Translations under genes and position numbers: made by a program
Shown: one piece after another, positions 32,799-41,600 of the stretch
Position numbering within the stretch: position 1 is the stretch's first letter
Layout: each line of letters opens with the position of its first letter
Assembly (NCBI RefSeq): GCF_003667505.1
Contig: NZ_RCVJ01000171.1
Location: 1-64,000 of the forward strand
DNA from: Micromonospora sp. BL4
GTDB lineage: Bacteria; Actinomycetota; Actinomycetes; Mycobacteriales; Micromonosporaceae
DNA: 64,000 nucleotides
Direction: 5' to 3'
Notes under the pieces: generated by a model
What the model saw: only the letters and a program-made list of their open reading frames with translations
Told to the model about the DNA's origin: nothing
Database searches by the model: none

Positions 32799-34537
32799 CG
32801 CAGGACCTCCTCCCGGTAGCGGGCGTCGCTGGCGAGGAGGTGCTCGTGGGAGCCCTCGGCGACGACCCGTCCTCGATCGATGACGGCCACCCGATGCGTG
32901 ACCCGGAGCAGCGCCGGGCTACTGGAGATCAGCACCGTGCTGCGGGCCCCCGCCGTTCCGTGGGCCCCCGCCGTTCCGCGTGCCGAAGCCAACCCGTCGG
33001 CGAGGTACGCCTCGGTCACGGCGTCGATCGCCGTCGTGGGGTTGTGCAGCACCAGCACCGGGGGGTCGGCGACGAGCGCCCTGGCCAGCCCGATCCGTTG
33101 CCGTTGCCCACCGGAGAGGTTCGCCCCCCGCTCGGTGAGCTGGCGGTCGATGCCCTGTGGGTGCGCGTCGAGGACGTCCTCGGCGGCCGCGGCGCGCACC
33201 GCCGCGCGCAGGACCGTCTCGTCCACGTCGGCGCCGGCGGCGAGGTTGTCGCGCAGCGTCCCCTCGAACAGCGCCACGTCGTGCTGCTCGACCAGGACCG
33301 CGCCACGCAGGGCGTCGATGTGCAGGTCTTCGGCGGGCACGCCGTCGACGTACAGCGTCCCCCGGTGGTCCTCGCGGGGCACGCGACCGGACAGCAGCGC
33401 GACCAGCGCCTCGGCCTCGCTCGGATCGTAGGCGAGCACGCCCAGAACCTCGCCGGCGTCGACGCGCAGGCTGAATCCGTCGAGCCCCGCGTACCCGACG
33501 CTGTCGAGGACGAGTCGCGACGGGCTCGGGTCGGGCGGTCCGGCGGTGCCCGGCCGGACGACCGGCGCCGCTCCCAGGACCCGGGCGACCCGTCCCGCGG
33601 AGCCGCGGGCCATGGCGAAGAGCTGGACGCAGTACCCGAGTGTCTGCACGGGCTCGGCGATGAACTGGGCCAGGCCCACGACCGCGACGAGTTCACCGAT
33701 GGTGAGTCGACCCTGTAGCGCGAGCCAGCCGGCGACGCCGGCGACCACCGCGAGGAAGAGGCCGTTGACCGTGGTGGTGAGCCCGGCGTGCAGGCCCTTG
33801 GTGGTGGCCGCGCGCAGGGTGACCCCGAGTGCCTGCTGGCTGGTGGCCGCGTACCGGCGTGCGGCGTGGTCCTGGGCGCCGATGCCGCGCAGGACGCGGA
33901 GACCGCTGACGAGGTCCACGGCGAGCGCGGTCGTGGTGGCGAGCGCCTCCTGCTGACTCGCGCTGCGCCGGGTGAGCAACGGCGCCATCCGTTGCAGGGC
34001 GACGACCACCAGGGGTACGCCGACGAGCACCCCGAGACCGAGCGGAACGTCGACGACGAGCAGCGCGACCGCCGCGACCACGATCGCGGTGATCGCCGCG
34101 GCGGAGAGCCCCGCGACCCGCACCACGAGCGCGGACAGCTCGGCGTCGGAGGCGGTGACCGAGAGCAGTTCGCCGTCGCGCATGCCCGAGCGGTGTCCGC
34201 GCGGGTCCAGGGCGCGCCCGGCGATCTCGACCCGCACGGCGTGCGCCTCCCGTTCCACGGCGGCGTAGGCCAGCCGGGCGCCGGTCCGGTAGGCGAAGGC
34301 GAGGACGGTGAAGAGGGCGGCGAGGCCGGCGAGCGAGAGCAGCAACGCCCGCACGTCCCCGGTGGCGACCGCGCGGTCGATGATCACGCCGATCGCCACC
34401 GGGACGAGGACCTCGGTGACCTGGTGCAGACAGAGCAGCAGGGTGCCGGCCAGCACCCGGCCGCGCTGGCGCCGCAGGGCGCGGCGCAGCACGACACCAG
34501 CGCTGGTCTCGCCGGCTGCCACGGGCGGGCGGATCAT
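32795..34537 (-). CDS. ABC half-transporter with degenerate Walker A/B, canonical signature
   Basis: A 580-residue partner of the gene above. Six membrane helices lie in residues about 20-310. In the ATPase domain the P-loop position reads VLAYDPSEAEAL (about 368-379) with no GxxGxGKS, and Walker B reads LVLHNPTTAID (495-505), losing both the Asp and the catalytic Glu. The signature NLSGGQRQR (473-481) is intact. Combined with the partner this gives one working ATP site and one dead site, as in TM287/288-type heterodimers. ATG 34537 is chosen because it overlaps the stop of a leader ORF (ATGA) and lies downstream of the iron box; the frame itself is open to 34633, within the operator. Confidence 0.87.
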   Translation of the reverse strand: MIRPPVAAGETSAGVVLRRALRRQRGRVLAGTLLLCLHQVTEVLVPVAIGVIIDRAVATGDVRALLLSLAGLAALFTVLAFAYRTGARLAYAAVEREAHAVRVEIAGRALDPRGHRSGMRDGELLSVTASDAELSALVVRVAGLSAAAITAIVVAAVALLVVDVPLGLGVLVGVPLVVVALQRMAPLLTRRSASQQEALATTTALAVDLVSGLRVLRGIGAQDHAARRYAATSQQALGVTLRAATTKGLHAGLTTTVNGLFLAVVAGVAGWLALQGRLTIGELVAVVGLAQFIAEPVQTLGYCVQLFAMARGSAGRVARVLGAAPVVRPGTAGPPDPSPSRLVLDSVGYAGLDGFSLRVDAGEVLGVLAYDPSEAEALVALLSGRVPREDHRGTLYVDGVPAEDLHIDALRGAVLVEQHDVALFEGTLRDNLAAGADVDETVLRAAVRAAAAEDVLDAHPQGIDRQLTERGANLSGGQRQRIGLARALVADPPVLVLHNPTTAIDAVTEAYLADGLASARGTAGAHGTAGARSTVLISSSPALLRVTHRVAVIDRGRVVAEGSHEHLLASDARYREEVLR

Positions 34538-34593
34538 GACAGCCGAGCCGATGGTCGGGCCGGGCCGTCGACGAGCCGGACAGTTGCGTACAC
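34534..34593 (-). CDS. 19-codon leader ORF coupled to the ABC transporter operon
   Basis: GTG at 34593 is preceded by GGGAGGG (34608-34602) with an 8-nt spacer, the best ribosome site in the area. The peptide is VYATVRLVDGPARPSARLS, and its TGA (34536-34534) overlaps the ATG of the ABC gene (34537-34535). The ABC gene has no good ribosome site of its own. This looks like a translational relay or leader; no conserved peptide is recognised. Confidence 0.55.
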   Translation of the reverse strand: MYATVRLVDGPARPSARLS

Positions 34594-34620
34594 GAGATGA
34601 ACCCTCCCTGCGACCACGAC

Positions 34621-34639
34621 AGGTTAGCCTCACCTAATT
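34621..34639 (-). promoter_or_regulatory. Iron box (IdeR/DmdR1-type operator)
   Basis: On the minus strand the site reads AATTAGGTGAGGCTAACCT. Known IdeR/DmdR/DtxR boxes follow TTAGGTTAGGCTAACCTAA; 16 of the 17 bases in the shared core TTAGGTNAGGCTAACCT agree. It lies 84-102 nt before the ABC start and just upstream of the leader ORF, so transcription should be repressed in iron-replete cells. Confidence 0.85.
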
Positions 34640-34700
34640 TCGGCGGCGTCGGGACCCGTCGAGCAGGCGACGGCGGTCTCCCGCCGTCGCCTGCTCGGCA

Positions 34701-35741
34701 CTAGAAGTCGTCGTCGAAGGCGACCGTTCCGCTGACCCCGACCTGGTACGCCGACACCCGCCGCTCGAAGAAGTTAGACAGCTCCTGCACGTCCTGCAAC
34801 TCCATGAAGGCGAACGGGTTGGCCGACCCGTAGTGCGGCGCGATCCCGAGCTGGGCGAGACGCCGGTCGGCGACGTGCTGGAGGTACTCCCGCATGTCGG
34901 CCAGCGTCAGGCCGGGCACGCCGTGGCCGAGCAGGTCCTCGGCGAACTGGACCTCGCACTCCACGGCCTCGGCGAGCATCTGACGGACCTGGTCGGCGAG
35001 GTCGTCGTCGAACAGGTCCGGCTCCTCGGCGCGCACCGTGTCGACGACGTCGAACGCGAAGGCCATGTGCATGGACTCGTCGCGGAACACCCAGTTGGTG
35101 CCGGAGGCGAGGCCGTGGAGCAGACCGCGGGAGCGCAGGAAGTACACGTACGCGAACGCGCCGTAGAAGAACAGCCCCTCGATGCAGGCGGCGAAGCAGA
35201 TCAGGTTGAGCAGGAACGTGCGCCGGTCCTCGCGGGACCGCAGCTCGCGCAGGTCGTTGAGGGAGTCGATCCACCGGAAGCAGAAGTCGGCCTTGCGGCG
35301 GATCGAGGGGATGTTCTCGATGGCGGCGAAGGCGGCGAACCGCTCGTTCTCGTCGGGCACGTACGTGTCGAGCAGGTTGAGATAGAACTGGACGTGCACC
35401 GCCTCCTCGAACAGCTGCCGGGACAGGTAGAGACGGCCCTCGGGGCTGTTGACGTGCTGGTAGAGGTTGAGCACGAGGTTGTTGGCGACGATGGTGTCGC
35501 CGGTGGCGAAGAACGCCACCAGCCGGCTGACCAGGTGCCGCTCGGCGGGCGAGAGCTTGTCGAGGTCGGCGAGGTCGGCGTGCAGGTCGACCTCCTCGAC
35601 GGTCCACGTGTTGCGGATGGCGTCGCGGAACCGGTCGAAGAAGTGCGGGTATCGCATCGGGCGGAGGGTGAGGTCCATCCCGGGGTCGAGCAGCATGTGC
35701 GTGGTCCTCGTGTCGGTGGTGGCGTCGGCGGCGGCGGTCAC
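34701..35741 (-). CDS. nrdB: Ribonucleotide reductase class Ia, beta subunit
   Basis: A 346-residue R2 protein that houses the diiron-tyrosyl radical used by NrdA to reduce ribonucleoside diphosphates. All ligands are visible: Asp82 (ATGDTIVANN), Glu113 and His116 (FEEAVHVQFY), Glu188 (CIEGLFF), Glu222 and His225 (DESMHMAF). Tyr120, four residues after His116, is the radical tyrosine position. The C-terminal tail (GTVAFDDDF) is the acidic peptide that docks on the alpha subunit. GTG 35741 overlaps the nrdA stop by 4 nt (GTGA). Expression follows nrdA: B12 riboswitch and probably NrdR. Confidence 0.95.
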   Translation of the reverse strand: MTAAADATTDTRTTHMLLDPGMDLTLRPMRYPHFFDRFRDAIRNTWTVEEVDLHADLADLDKLSPAERHLVSRLVAFFATGDTIVANNLVLNLYQHVNSPEGRLYLSRQLFEEAVHVQFYLNLLDTYVPDENERFAAFAAIENIPSIRRKADFCFRWIDSLNDLRELRSREDRRTFLLNLICFAACIEGLFFYGAFAYVYFLRSRGLLHGLASGTNWVFRDESMHMAFAFDVVDTVRAEEPDLFDDDLADQVRQMLAEAVECEVQFAEDLLGHGVPGLTLADMREYLQHVADRRLAQLGIAPHYGSANPFAFMELQDVQELSNFFERRVSAYQVGVSGTVAFDDDF

Positions 35742-38137
35742 TGGCAGGCCTCGCACGACTCGGGGTTCTCCAGGGAGCAGGCCAGCGCCTCGGCGTCGGC
35801 CGTGGACGGCGCGACGAGGGCGACGGCAGTGGGCGCGACGGTGGCCTGCTGGATCCGGGTGGCCGGGCGGGACCGCAGGTAGTAGGTCGTCTTCAGGCCG
35901 GCCTTCCAGGCGTACAGGTACATCGAGGAGAGCTTGCCGATGGTGGGCGAGGCCAGGAACAGGTTCAGCGACTGCGACTGGTCGATGAACGGCGCGCGGG
36001 CGGCGGCCAGGTCGATCAGCGCCCGCTGCGGCAGCTCCCACGCGGTGCGGAACAGCTCGCGTACGGCGGCCGGCAGCTCCGCGATGTCCTGTACCGACCC
36101 CTCGGCCCGCTTGATCGCCGACCGGACCCGCTCGGTCCACAGGCCGCGGGCCTTCAGCTCGCGTACCAGAGCGGTGTTGACCTGGAGGAACTCGCCCGAC
36201 AGGGTCTCGCGCTTGAACAGGTTGGACACCTGCGGCTCGACGCACTCGTAACAACCGGCGATCGAGGCGATGGTGGCGGTCGGGGCGACCGCCACCAGCA
36301 GCGAGTTGCGCAGCCCGTGGGCGGCCACCCGCTCGCGCAACGCGGTCCACCGGGCGGTCTGCGTACCCTCGACACCCCACAGGTCCGGCTGCAACCGGCC
36401 CCGCGCGGCCCTGGTCTGCCCGTACGCCGGATGCGCGCCGAAGCGGCGGGCCAGGTCGGCGGAGGTCTCCAGGGCGGTCAGGTACAGCTCCTCGCTGACC
36501 CGGGTGGACAGCTCCCGCGCCGCCGGGGAGTCGAACGGCAGCCGCAGCGCGAAGAAAACGTCCTGCAGGCCCATCAGCCCGAGCCCGACCGGCCGCCAGC
36601 GGGGGTTGCTCGCCGCCGCCTGCGCGGTCGGGTAGTAGTTGATGTCGATGACCCGGTCGAGGAACGTCCCCGCGGTACGGACCGTGGCGCGCAGCCGCTG
36701 CCAGTCGATGCCGCCGTCGGTGAGGTGCGCCGCGAGGTTCACCGAGCCGAGGTTGCACACGGCCGTCTCGGCGTCGCTGGACACCTCGATGATCTCGGTG
36801 CAGAGATTGGAAAGGTGCACCACGTTGCCCGGTTCGGCGGTCTGGTTGCACAGCCGGTTGGCCGCGTCCTTGAACGTCATCCACCCGTTGCCGGTCTGGG
36901 CCAGGGTGCGCATCATCTTGCCGTACAGCTCCCGCGCCGGGACCTGCCGCACGTAGCGGCCCTGCGCCTCGGCCGTCCGGTACGCGGCGTCGAACTCGTC
37001 GCCCCACAGGTCGGGCAGCTCCGGCACCTCGTGCGGGTCGAACAGCGACCACACCTCGTCGGCCTCGACCCGGCGCATGAACTCGTCGGGGATCCAGTTG
37101 GCCAGGTTCAGGTTGTGGGTGCGCCGGGCGTCCTCGCCGGTGTTGTCCCGCAGTTGCAGGAACTCCTCGACGTCCGGGTGCCACGGCTCCAGGTAGACGC
37201 AGGCGGCGCCCTTGCGCCGGCCACCCTGGTTGACCGCGGCGACGCTCGCGTCCAGCGTGCGCAGCCACGGCACGATTCCGTTGGACTGCCCGTTGGTGCC
37301 GCGGATGAGCGCGCCCCGGGACCGGACCCGGGAGTACGCGATGCCGATGCCGCCGGCGAACTTGGACAGGTTGGCGACCTGGGCGTACCGCGCGTAGATC
37401 GAGTCCAACTCGTCGCGCGGGGAGTCGACCAGGTAGCAGGAGGACATCTGGGTGTGCCGGGTGCCGGAGTTGAACAGCGTCGGCGAGCTGGGCAGGTAGG
37501 CCAGGCTGGACATCAGCCGGTAGAAGTCGATCGCCTCGTCGGGCGTACGGGACAGGCCGCAGGCCACCCGCAGCAGCCAGTACTGCGGCGTTTCCAGCAC
37601 CAGCCGGCTGGTCGGGTGGCGCAGCAGGTACCGGTCGTACACCGTGCGGAGGCCGAAGTACTCGAACCGCCGGTCGCCGTTCGGGTCGACGGCGTCGTCC
37701 AGCGTCCGGGCGTGGGCGGCGACGAAGGCGGCGGTCTCGTCGCCGATCAGTCCCTCGGCCCGGCCGATCCGGATCGCCGCGCTGAACGAGGTGATGCCCT
37801 GCCGGCGCACCTCCTTGTCGACGTAACCGGCCAGCAGACGGGCGGCCAGGCGCGAGTACTGCGGCTCCTCGCCGATCATCTCGGCCGCGGTCTGGATGGA
37901 CAGCCGGTCCAGCTCCGCCGTCGTCGCACCGTCGTAGAGGCCGCTGATCGTCCGGGTCGCCACCCGCAGCGGGTCGACGTCGGTCAGGTCGTCGGTCCAC
38001 CGCTCGACCGCACGGACGATCTTGTTGACGTCCACCGGTTCGCTGGCGCCGTCGCGCTTGCGGACGTGCATCTGCGTGCGCCGCCGGCCCGGCTGGGCGG
38101 TGTCGCCGCCGGTCGGGACCACCTGGGTGACTGTCAC
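35738..38137 (-). CDS. nrdA: Ribonucleotide reductase class Ia, alpha subunit
   Basis: A 799-residue R1 protein that makes dNDPs with the NrdB radical and thioredoxin-type electrons. The N-terminal ATP cone (residues about 23-112, MHVRKRDGASEPVDVNKIVRA) indicates dATP feedback. The active site has the redox pair Cys234 (QMSSCYL) and Cys461 (AVCNLGS) plus NLCTEI, giving Asn444, thiyl Cys446 and Glu448. The C-terminal ESCEACQ is the shuttle thiol pair. GTG 38137 is chosen over GTG 38140 because GAGGAG lies 6 nt upstream. A cobalamin riboswitch and an NrdR-like box precede it. This fits the known actinomycete pattern in which the class Ia enzyme backs up a B12-dependent class II NrdJ. Confidence 0.95.
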   Translation of the reverse strand: MTVTQVVPTGGDTAQPGRRRTQMHVRKRDGASEPVDVNKIVRAVERWTDDLTDVDPLRVATRTISGLYDGATTAELDRLSIQTAAEMIGEEPQYSRLAARLLAGYVDKEVRRQGITSFSAAIRIGRAEGLIGDETAAFVAAHARTLDDAVDPNGDRRFEYFGLRTVYDRYLLRHPTSRLVLETPQYWLLRVACGLSRTPDEAIDFYRLMSSLAYLPSSPTLFNSGTRHTQMSSCYLVDSPRDELDSIYARYAQVANLSKFAGGIGIAYSRVRSRGALIRGTNGQSNGIVPWLRTLDASVAAVNQGGRRKGAACVYLEPWHPDVEEFLQLRDNTGEDARRTHNLNLANWIPDEFMRRVEADEVWSLFDPHEVPELPDLWGDEFDAAYRTAEAQGRYVRQVPARELYGKMMRTLAQTGNGWMTFKDAANRLCNQTAEPGNVVHLSNLCTEIIEVSSDAETAVCNLGSVNLAAHLTDGGIDWQRLRATVRTAGTFLDRVIDINYYPTAQAAASNPRWRPVGLGLMGLQDVFFALRLPFDSPAARELSTRVSEELYLTALETSADLARRFGAHPAYGQTRAARGRLQPDLWGVEGTQTARWTALRERVAAHGLRNSLLVAVAPTATIASIAGCYECVEPQVSNLFKRETLSGEFLQVNTALVRELKARGLWTERVRSAIKRAEGSVQDIAELPAAVRELFRTAWELPQRALIDLAAARAPFIDQSQSLNLFLASPTIGKLSSMYLYAWKAGLKTTYYLRSRPATRIQQATVAPTAVALVAPSTADAEALACSLENPESCEACQ

Positions 38138-38203
38138 CACTCACTCCTCGCGAGTTCGAGACCTGATGGCCCTCGGACGCGAGGAGACAGACACCGGCGG
38201 ACG

Positions 38204-38244
38204 CCACGCCGGGCGTGGGTCAGGGGGCGTCGGCCGTCCCACGC
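38204..38244 (-). promoter_or_regulatory. Candidate riboswitch expression platform
   Basis: Two mutually exclusive stems exist between the riboswitch and nrdA: CCACGCC/GGCGTGG (38204-38218) and GCGTGGG/CCCACGC (38213-38219 with 38238-38244). Alternate pairing could couple B12 binding to termination or to ribosome-site access. Inferred by eye only. Confidence 0.4.
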
Positions 38245-38279
38245 GGCGTCGGACCGCCGCACACCCGGGTGCGGGTGCG

Positions 38280-38445
38280 CGGCGCGCTGGCAGGTCTTCG
38301 GACTCGTGGGCACGACCGGGCTCGCCGGTCTCCTACTGGCCGTCGCTTCCCAGGCCGCGTGGCGGCCCAGTGCTGATGACGGCGATCGTTCCCACTCACC
38401 GCTGCGGGGCAGTCCCGGATTTCCACCGGGTTCCCTCTTGCCTCG
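38280..38445 (-). ncRNA. Cobalamin (B12) riboswitch upstream of nrdAB
   Basis: On the minus strand the conserved blocks occur in order: GAGGGAACCCGGTG, AATCCGGGACTGCCCCGC and GCGGTGAG, GGGAAGCG, GCCAGTAGGAGACC, and finally the B12 box GTCCGAAGACCTGCCA (ending near 38289). This is a complete cobalamin aptamer. In Streptomyces coelicolor a B12 riboswitch represses nrdABS when cobalamin is present, so the same off-switch is expected here. About 145 nt of leader separate it from the nrdA start. Confidence 0.93.
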
Positions 38446-38481
38446 ACCACTGCGGATGAGCGGCCGAACCAGCTGCGCTCG

Positions 38482-38497
38482 ACACCATATATAGGGA
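38482..38497 (-). promoter_or_regulatory. Candidate NrdR box and promoter of nrdAB
   Basis: On the plus strand ACACCATATATAGGGA matches the NrdR palindrome ACACTATATATAGTGT at 13 of 16 positions. A weaker copy (ACACCCCACATGTCGG) starts 30 bp further at 38512, the spacing usual for tandem NrdR boxes. On the minus strand GTGACA and TATGGT with 18 nt between them give a possible promoter covered by the boxes. Confidence 0.6.
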
Positions 38498-38641
38498 CGA
38501 CCTCGTTTGTCACACCCCACATGTCGGGGTCGGGCGTGTCGCGATCGGCGGCGACGGCCGTCATCAATCCGGGCTGGCCGTTGAGTGGTCGGTGGCTTGC
38601 GCGGAGCAACCTCGGCGACGGCGCGGGGCCGGGCGCCGTAC

Positions 38642-38680
38642 CCGCTGTGGGCGGGCCCTGACCCGGCCCGCCCACAGCGG
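38642..38680 (-). terminator. Strong terminator of the GH92 gene
   Basis: CCGCTGTGGGCGGGCC (38642-38657) pairs perfectly over 16 bp with GGCCCGCCCACAGCGG (38665-38680) around a 7-nt loop. It begins 6 nt past the stop of the minus-strand GH92 gene. Confidence 0.8.
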
Positions 38681-38685
38681 TGTCG

Positions 38686-41600
38686 CTACCCGGTGACGGT
38701 GAAGGGCTGGGCGACCCTGGTCACCGAGATGGCACCCGTCAGCGCGACGCTGGTCGGGCCGACCTTCGCCGCCGCGGGGACGCTGACCGTCGCGCCGGCG
38801 ATGACGCCGTCACCGTTCGCGCGCACGGTGCGGACCGCGAGGCCGTCGCCGAAGCTGACCGTGACCTCCTCGTTCGGAGCGAAGCCGGCGCCGTCGACCG
38901 TGATCGACGTGCCCCGCGGTCCCGACGTGCTCGTCAGCGCCGCCTGCGGTTCGTAGGTCGGCTTCTCCACCTTGTCGGTCACCTGGACGGTGGCCGTCGC
39001 CGGCGTCCGGGAGGACGCGCCGGTGGCGGTGACGGAGTACCGGCCGGGCGGCACGTCACCGGACGTCGCGACGGAGGCTCGTACCGCTCCCGCCGCCGAC
39101 GCCGTGACCGTGGCGGTCCGCGCCGGACTGGCGCCGAGAGTCACCGTCACCCGCTCACCGGCCGCGAACCCGCTGCCGTTGACGGCGACCGCGTCACCGC
39201 TGGTCACGGTGGCGGACGCCGACACCTCGATCGCCGGCTGAGACCCGCCACGCGCCACGGTCACCGTGAAGGTCGCGGTGCTGCTCGACACCGTGTCCCA
39301 GGCGGTGACGTGCACCGTGTAGGTGCCCTCCTGCGCGTAGGTGTGCCGTCCACTCAGCGCACCGTCCGAGCCGACCGTGACGTCGTCCGGAACCGTGCCG
39401 TCGCCCCACTGCACCCGGGCGCGGTAGCCCGTCGTGCCGGGAACGCCTCCGCGCACCGACCCGAGGGCGGCCGTGAGGACCTGACCGGCGTTGGCCGTCT
39501 GGTTGGCCGGGGCGGTGGTCACCAGCGCGGGGGCCGGCGTGCCGTCGTTCGCGATGGCGAACACGTGGATCCGGCCCGCCGAGCCGGGGTCGCCGGTCTG
39601 CGTCGGCAGGGTCACCGAGACCAGCGTCTTGCCCGCCGGGATCTGGTACGGCGCGGTGGCGAACAGGAACGGCTGCGCGCCGTCCCGGCTCGTGCCGCTC
39701 AACCGGTACGCGGCCTTGGCGACCACGATGTTGCCGTACGACGGGGTGCCGTTGGCGTTGCCGCCCAGCGTCCAGTCACTCAGCTGGATCGGGATGCTGG
39801 CCGTGCTGCCGTCGCTGAACGTCGCCGTACCGGTGGTGCTCTGGTTGCCCTGCGTGCCGGCGCCGATGAACGAGATGCTCCGGGCGTCGGCCGGAAGGTC
39901 GAGAACGACCGTCCTGCCGTTGCCGGTGGCGTTGTCCGGCTGCCCGGCCGGGATCTCCGGCAGCGTGAACCGCAGCTCCGTTCCGGGCACCTGGTGGCGC
40001 TGGCCCTGCGTCACGCCGGCCGCCGTCAGGGCGGCCCGCGAGTACGCCCACGACTTGGCGTCGCAGTTCGCCGCGAGGGCGCCCTCGTCGCCGACGCAGA
40101 CCGTGTCGAACGCGGCGGTGAGGCCGGAGCTCGGCGCGTAGGCCACGTCGACGCCGACCGTGACCGAGCCCTGGCCGGTGCCATCGGTCACCGTGACGCT
40201 CGCCTGGTGGTGACCCGGCGTGGCGTAGGTGTGCGAGCCGCTGACGTTGTAGACGGCCCGCGAGCTCAACGTCAGGGTGCCCTCGGTGACGGGTGAGCCG
40301 TCACCCCAGTCGATGGTGGCCCGGTAGTCGCTGGCGGTGCCCCCGGTGACGGAGGCCAGTGGCACCGAGACGGGTGCGCCGGACGTCGCGTGCACGGCGC
40401 CCGCGGCGGTCACCGTGATGTCGCCGCCGCCGATCTCGATGTCGCCCCCGGCGAGCAGTTCGATCTCGGCGAGGTTCGCCTGCGCGGCGCCGACCGTCCT
40501 GCTCACGACGAGGCGGAACTGCGTGAAGCGGCCCGGCTTGTCGATGGTGAACGGACGGGTCTGGTTACGCCACCGGAACGCCTCGCCCCTGCGGGAGTCG
40601 ACGGTGCTCCAGGTGATGCCGTCGTTGGAGCCCTGCAACCGCCAGTCCGTCGGATCGCCGACGTCGGCGCCCGAGGTGAGGGTGTAGTAGGTCGGCTTCT
40701 GCCTGACGCCACGGGAGGCCCAGCTGACCTGCGGCGTCGCGGTGGCGAACGTCAGCTGCGTGGTCGACGAGTCGTCGAACAGCTTCGACGCGTCCTGCCC
40801 GCCCGTCGCGGTCGCGGTGCCGAGACCGGGGCCGGTGACGTCCTGAAGCGGCTCGGGCGCCTTGTCGCCCCGGGTCAGGGACGGCGGCGCCTCGTTCTTT
40901 CCGGTGCCCCAGGTCGACGGCTTGGAGCCCATCTGGAAGTCGATCGTGCCGCCCCTGGCGAGCGCGGACACGTCGACGGACAGCTCACGCTGCTTCTTTC
41001 CGTTGACCTTGACGCCCTGCACGTAGACGTTGCTGGTGCTGTTGTCCGGCGCGTTGACGACGATGTCGCCGGTCGTGCGGCGGACAGTCATCTTCGTGAA
41101 CTGCGGCGAGCCGATGGCCCAGTGGGACGACCCGGCCTGCAGCGGATAGATGCCCAGCGAGCTGAGGATGTACCACGCCGACATCTCGCCGTTGTCCTCG
41201 TCGCCCAGGTAGCCCTGGCCGATCTCGCTGCCGACGTAGAGGCGTTGCAGGATCTCCCGCACGATCGCCTGCGTCCTGGCCGGGGCGCCCGCGTAGGCGT
41301 ACATGTAGGGGATGTGGTGCGACGGCTGGTTGCTCATGCCGAGCTGGCCCATCCGCACCGCGCGCGCCTCGAGCATCTCGTGGATCGTGCGGCCGTAACC
41401 GCCGGGTCGGTCGGCGTTCTCCGGGGTGGCGAAGAACTGGTCGAGCTTGTCGCGCAGCGCCTTCGGCCCACCGTGGAGATTGGCCAGTCCCTGGCCGTCC
41501 TGCTGTGCGGTGAACGCGAAGTTCCACCCGTTGGTCTCGGTGTAGACGCCGCCCCAGTCCAGCGGGTCACCGGCGAGGAAGGCGCCGGAGGCGTCGCGGC

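Noticed and set aside
32795..34633. GTG 34633 as the ABC start
   Set aside because: It lies inside the iron box; transcription from that promoter begins downstream of it.
34701..38207. A single 1168-codon minus-strand frame
   Set aside because: Only its last 346 codons are nrdB. The rest is an out-of-frame read of nrdA, rich in Arg/Gly/Ala with no domain.
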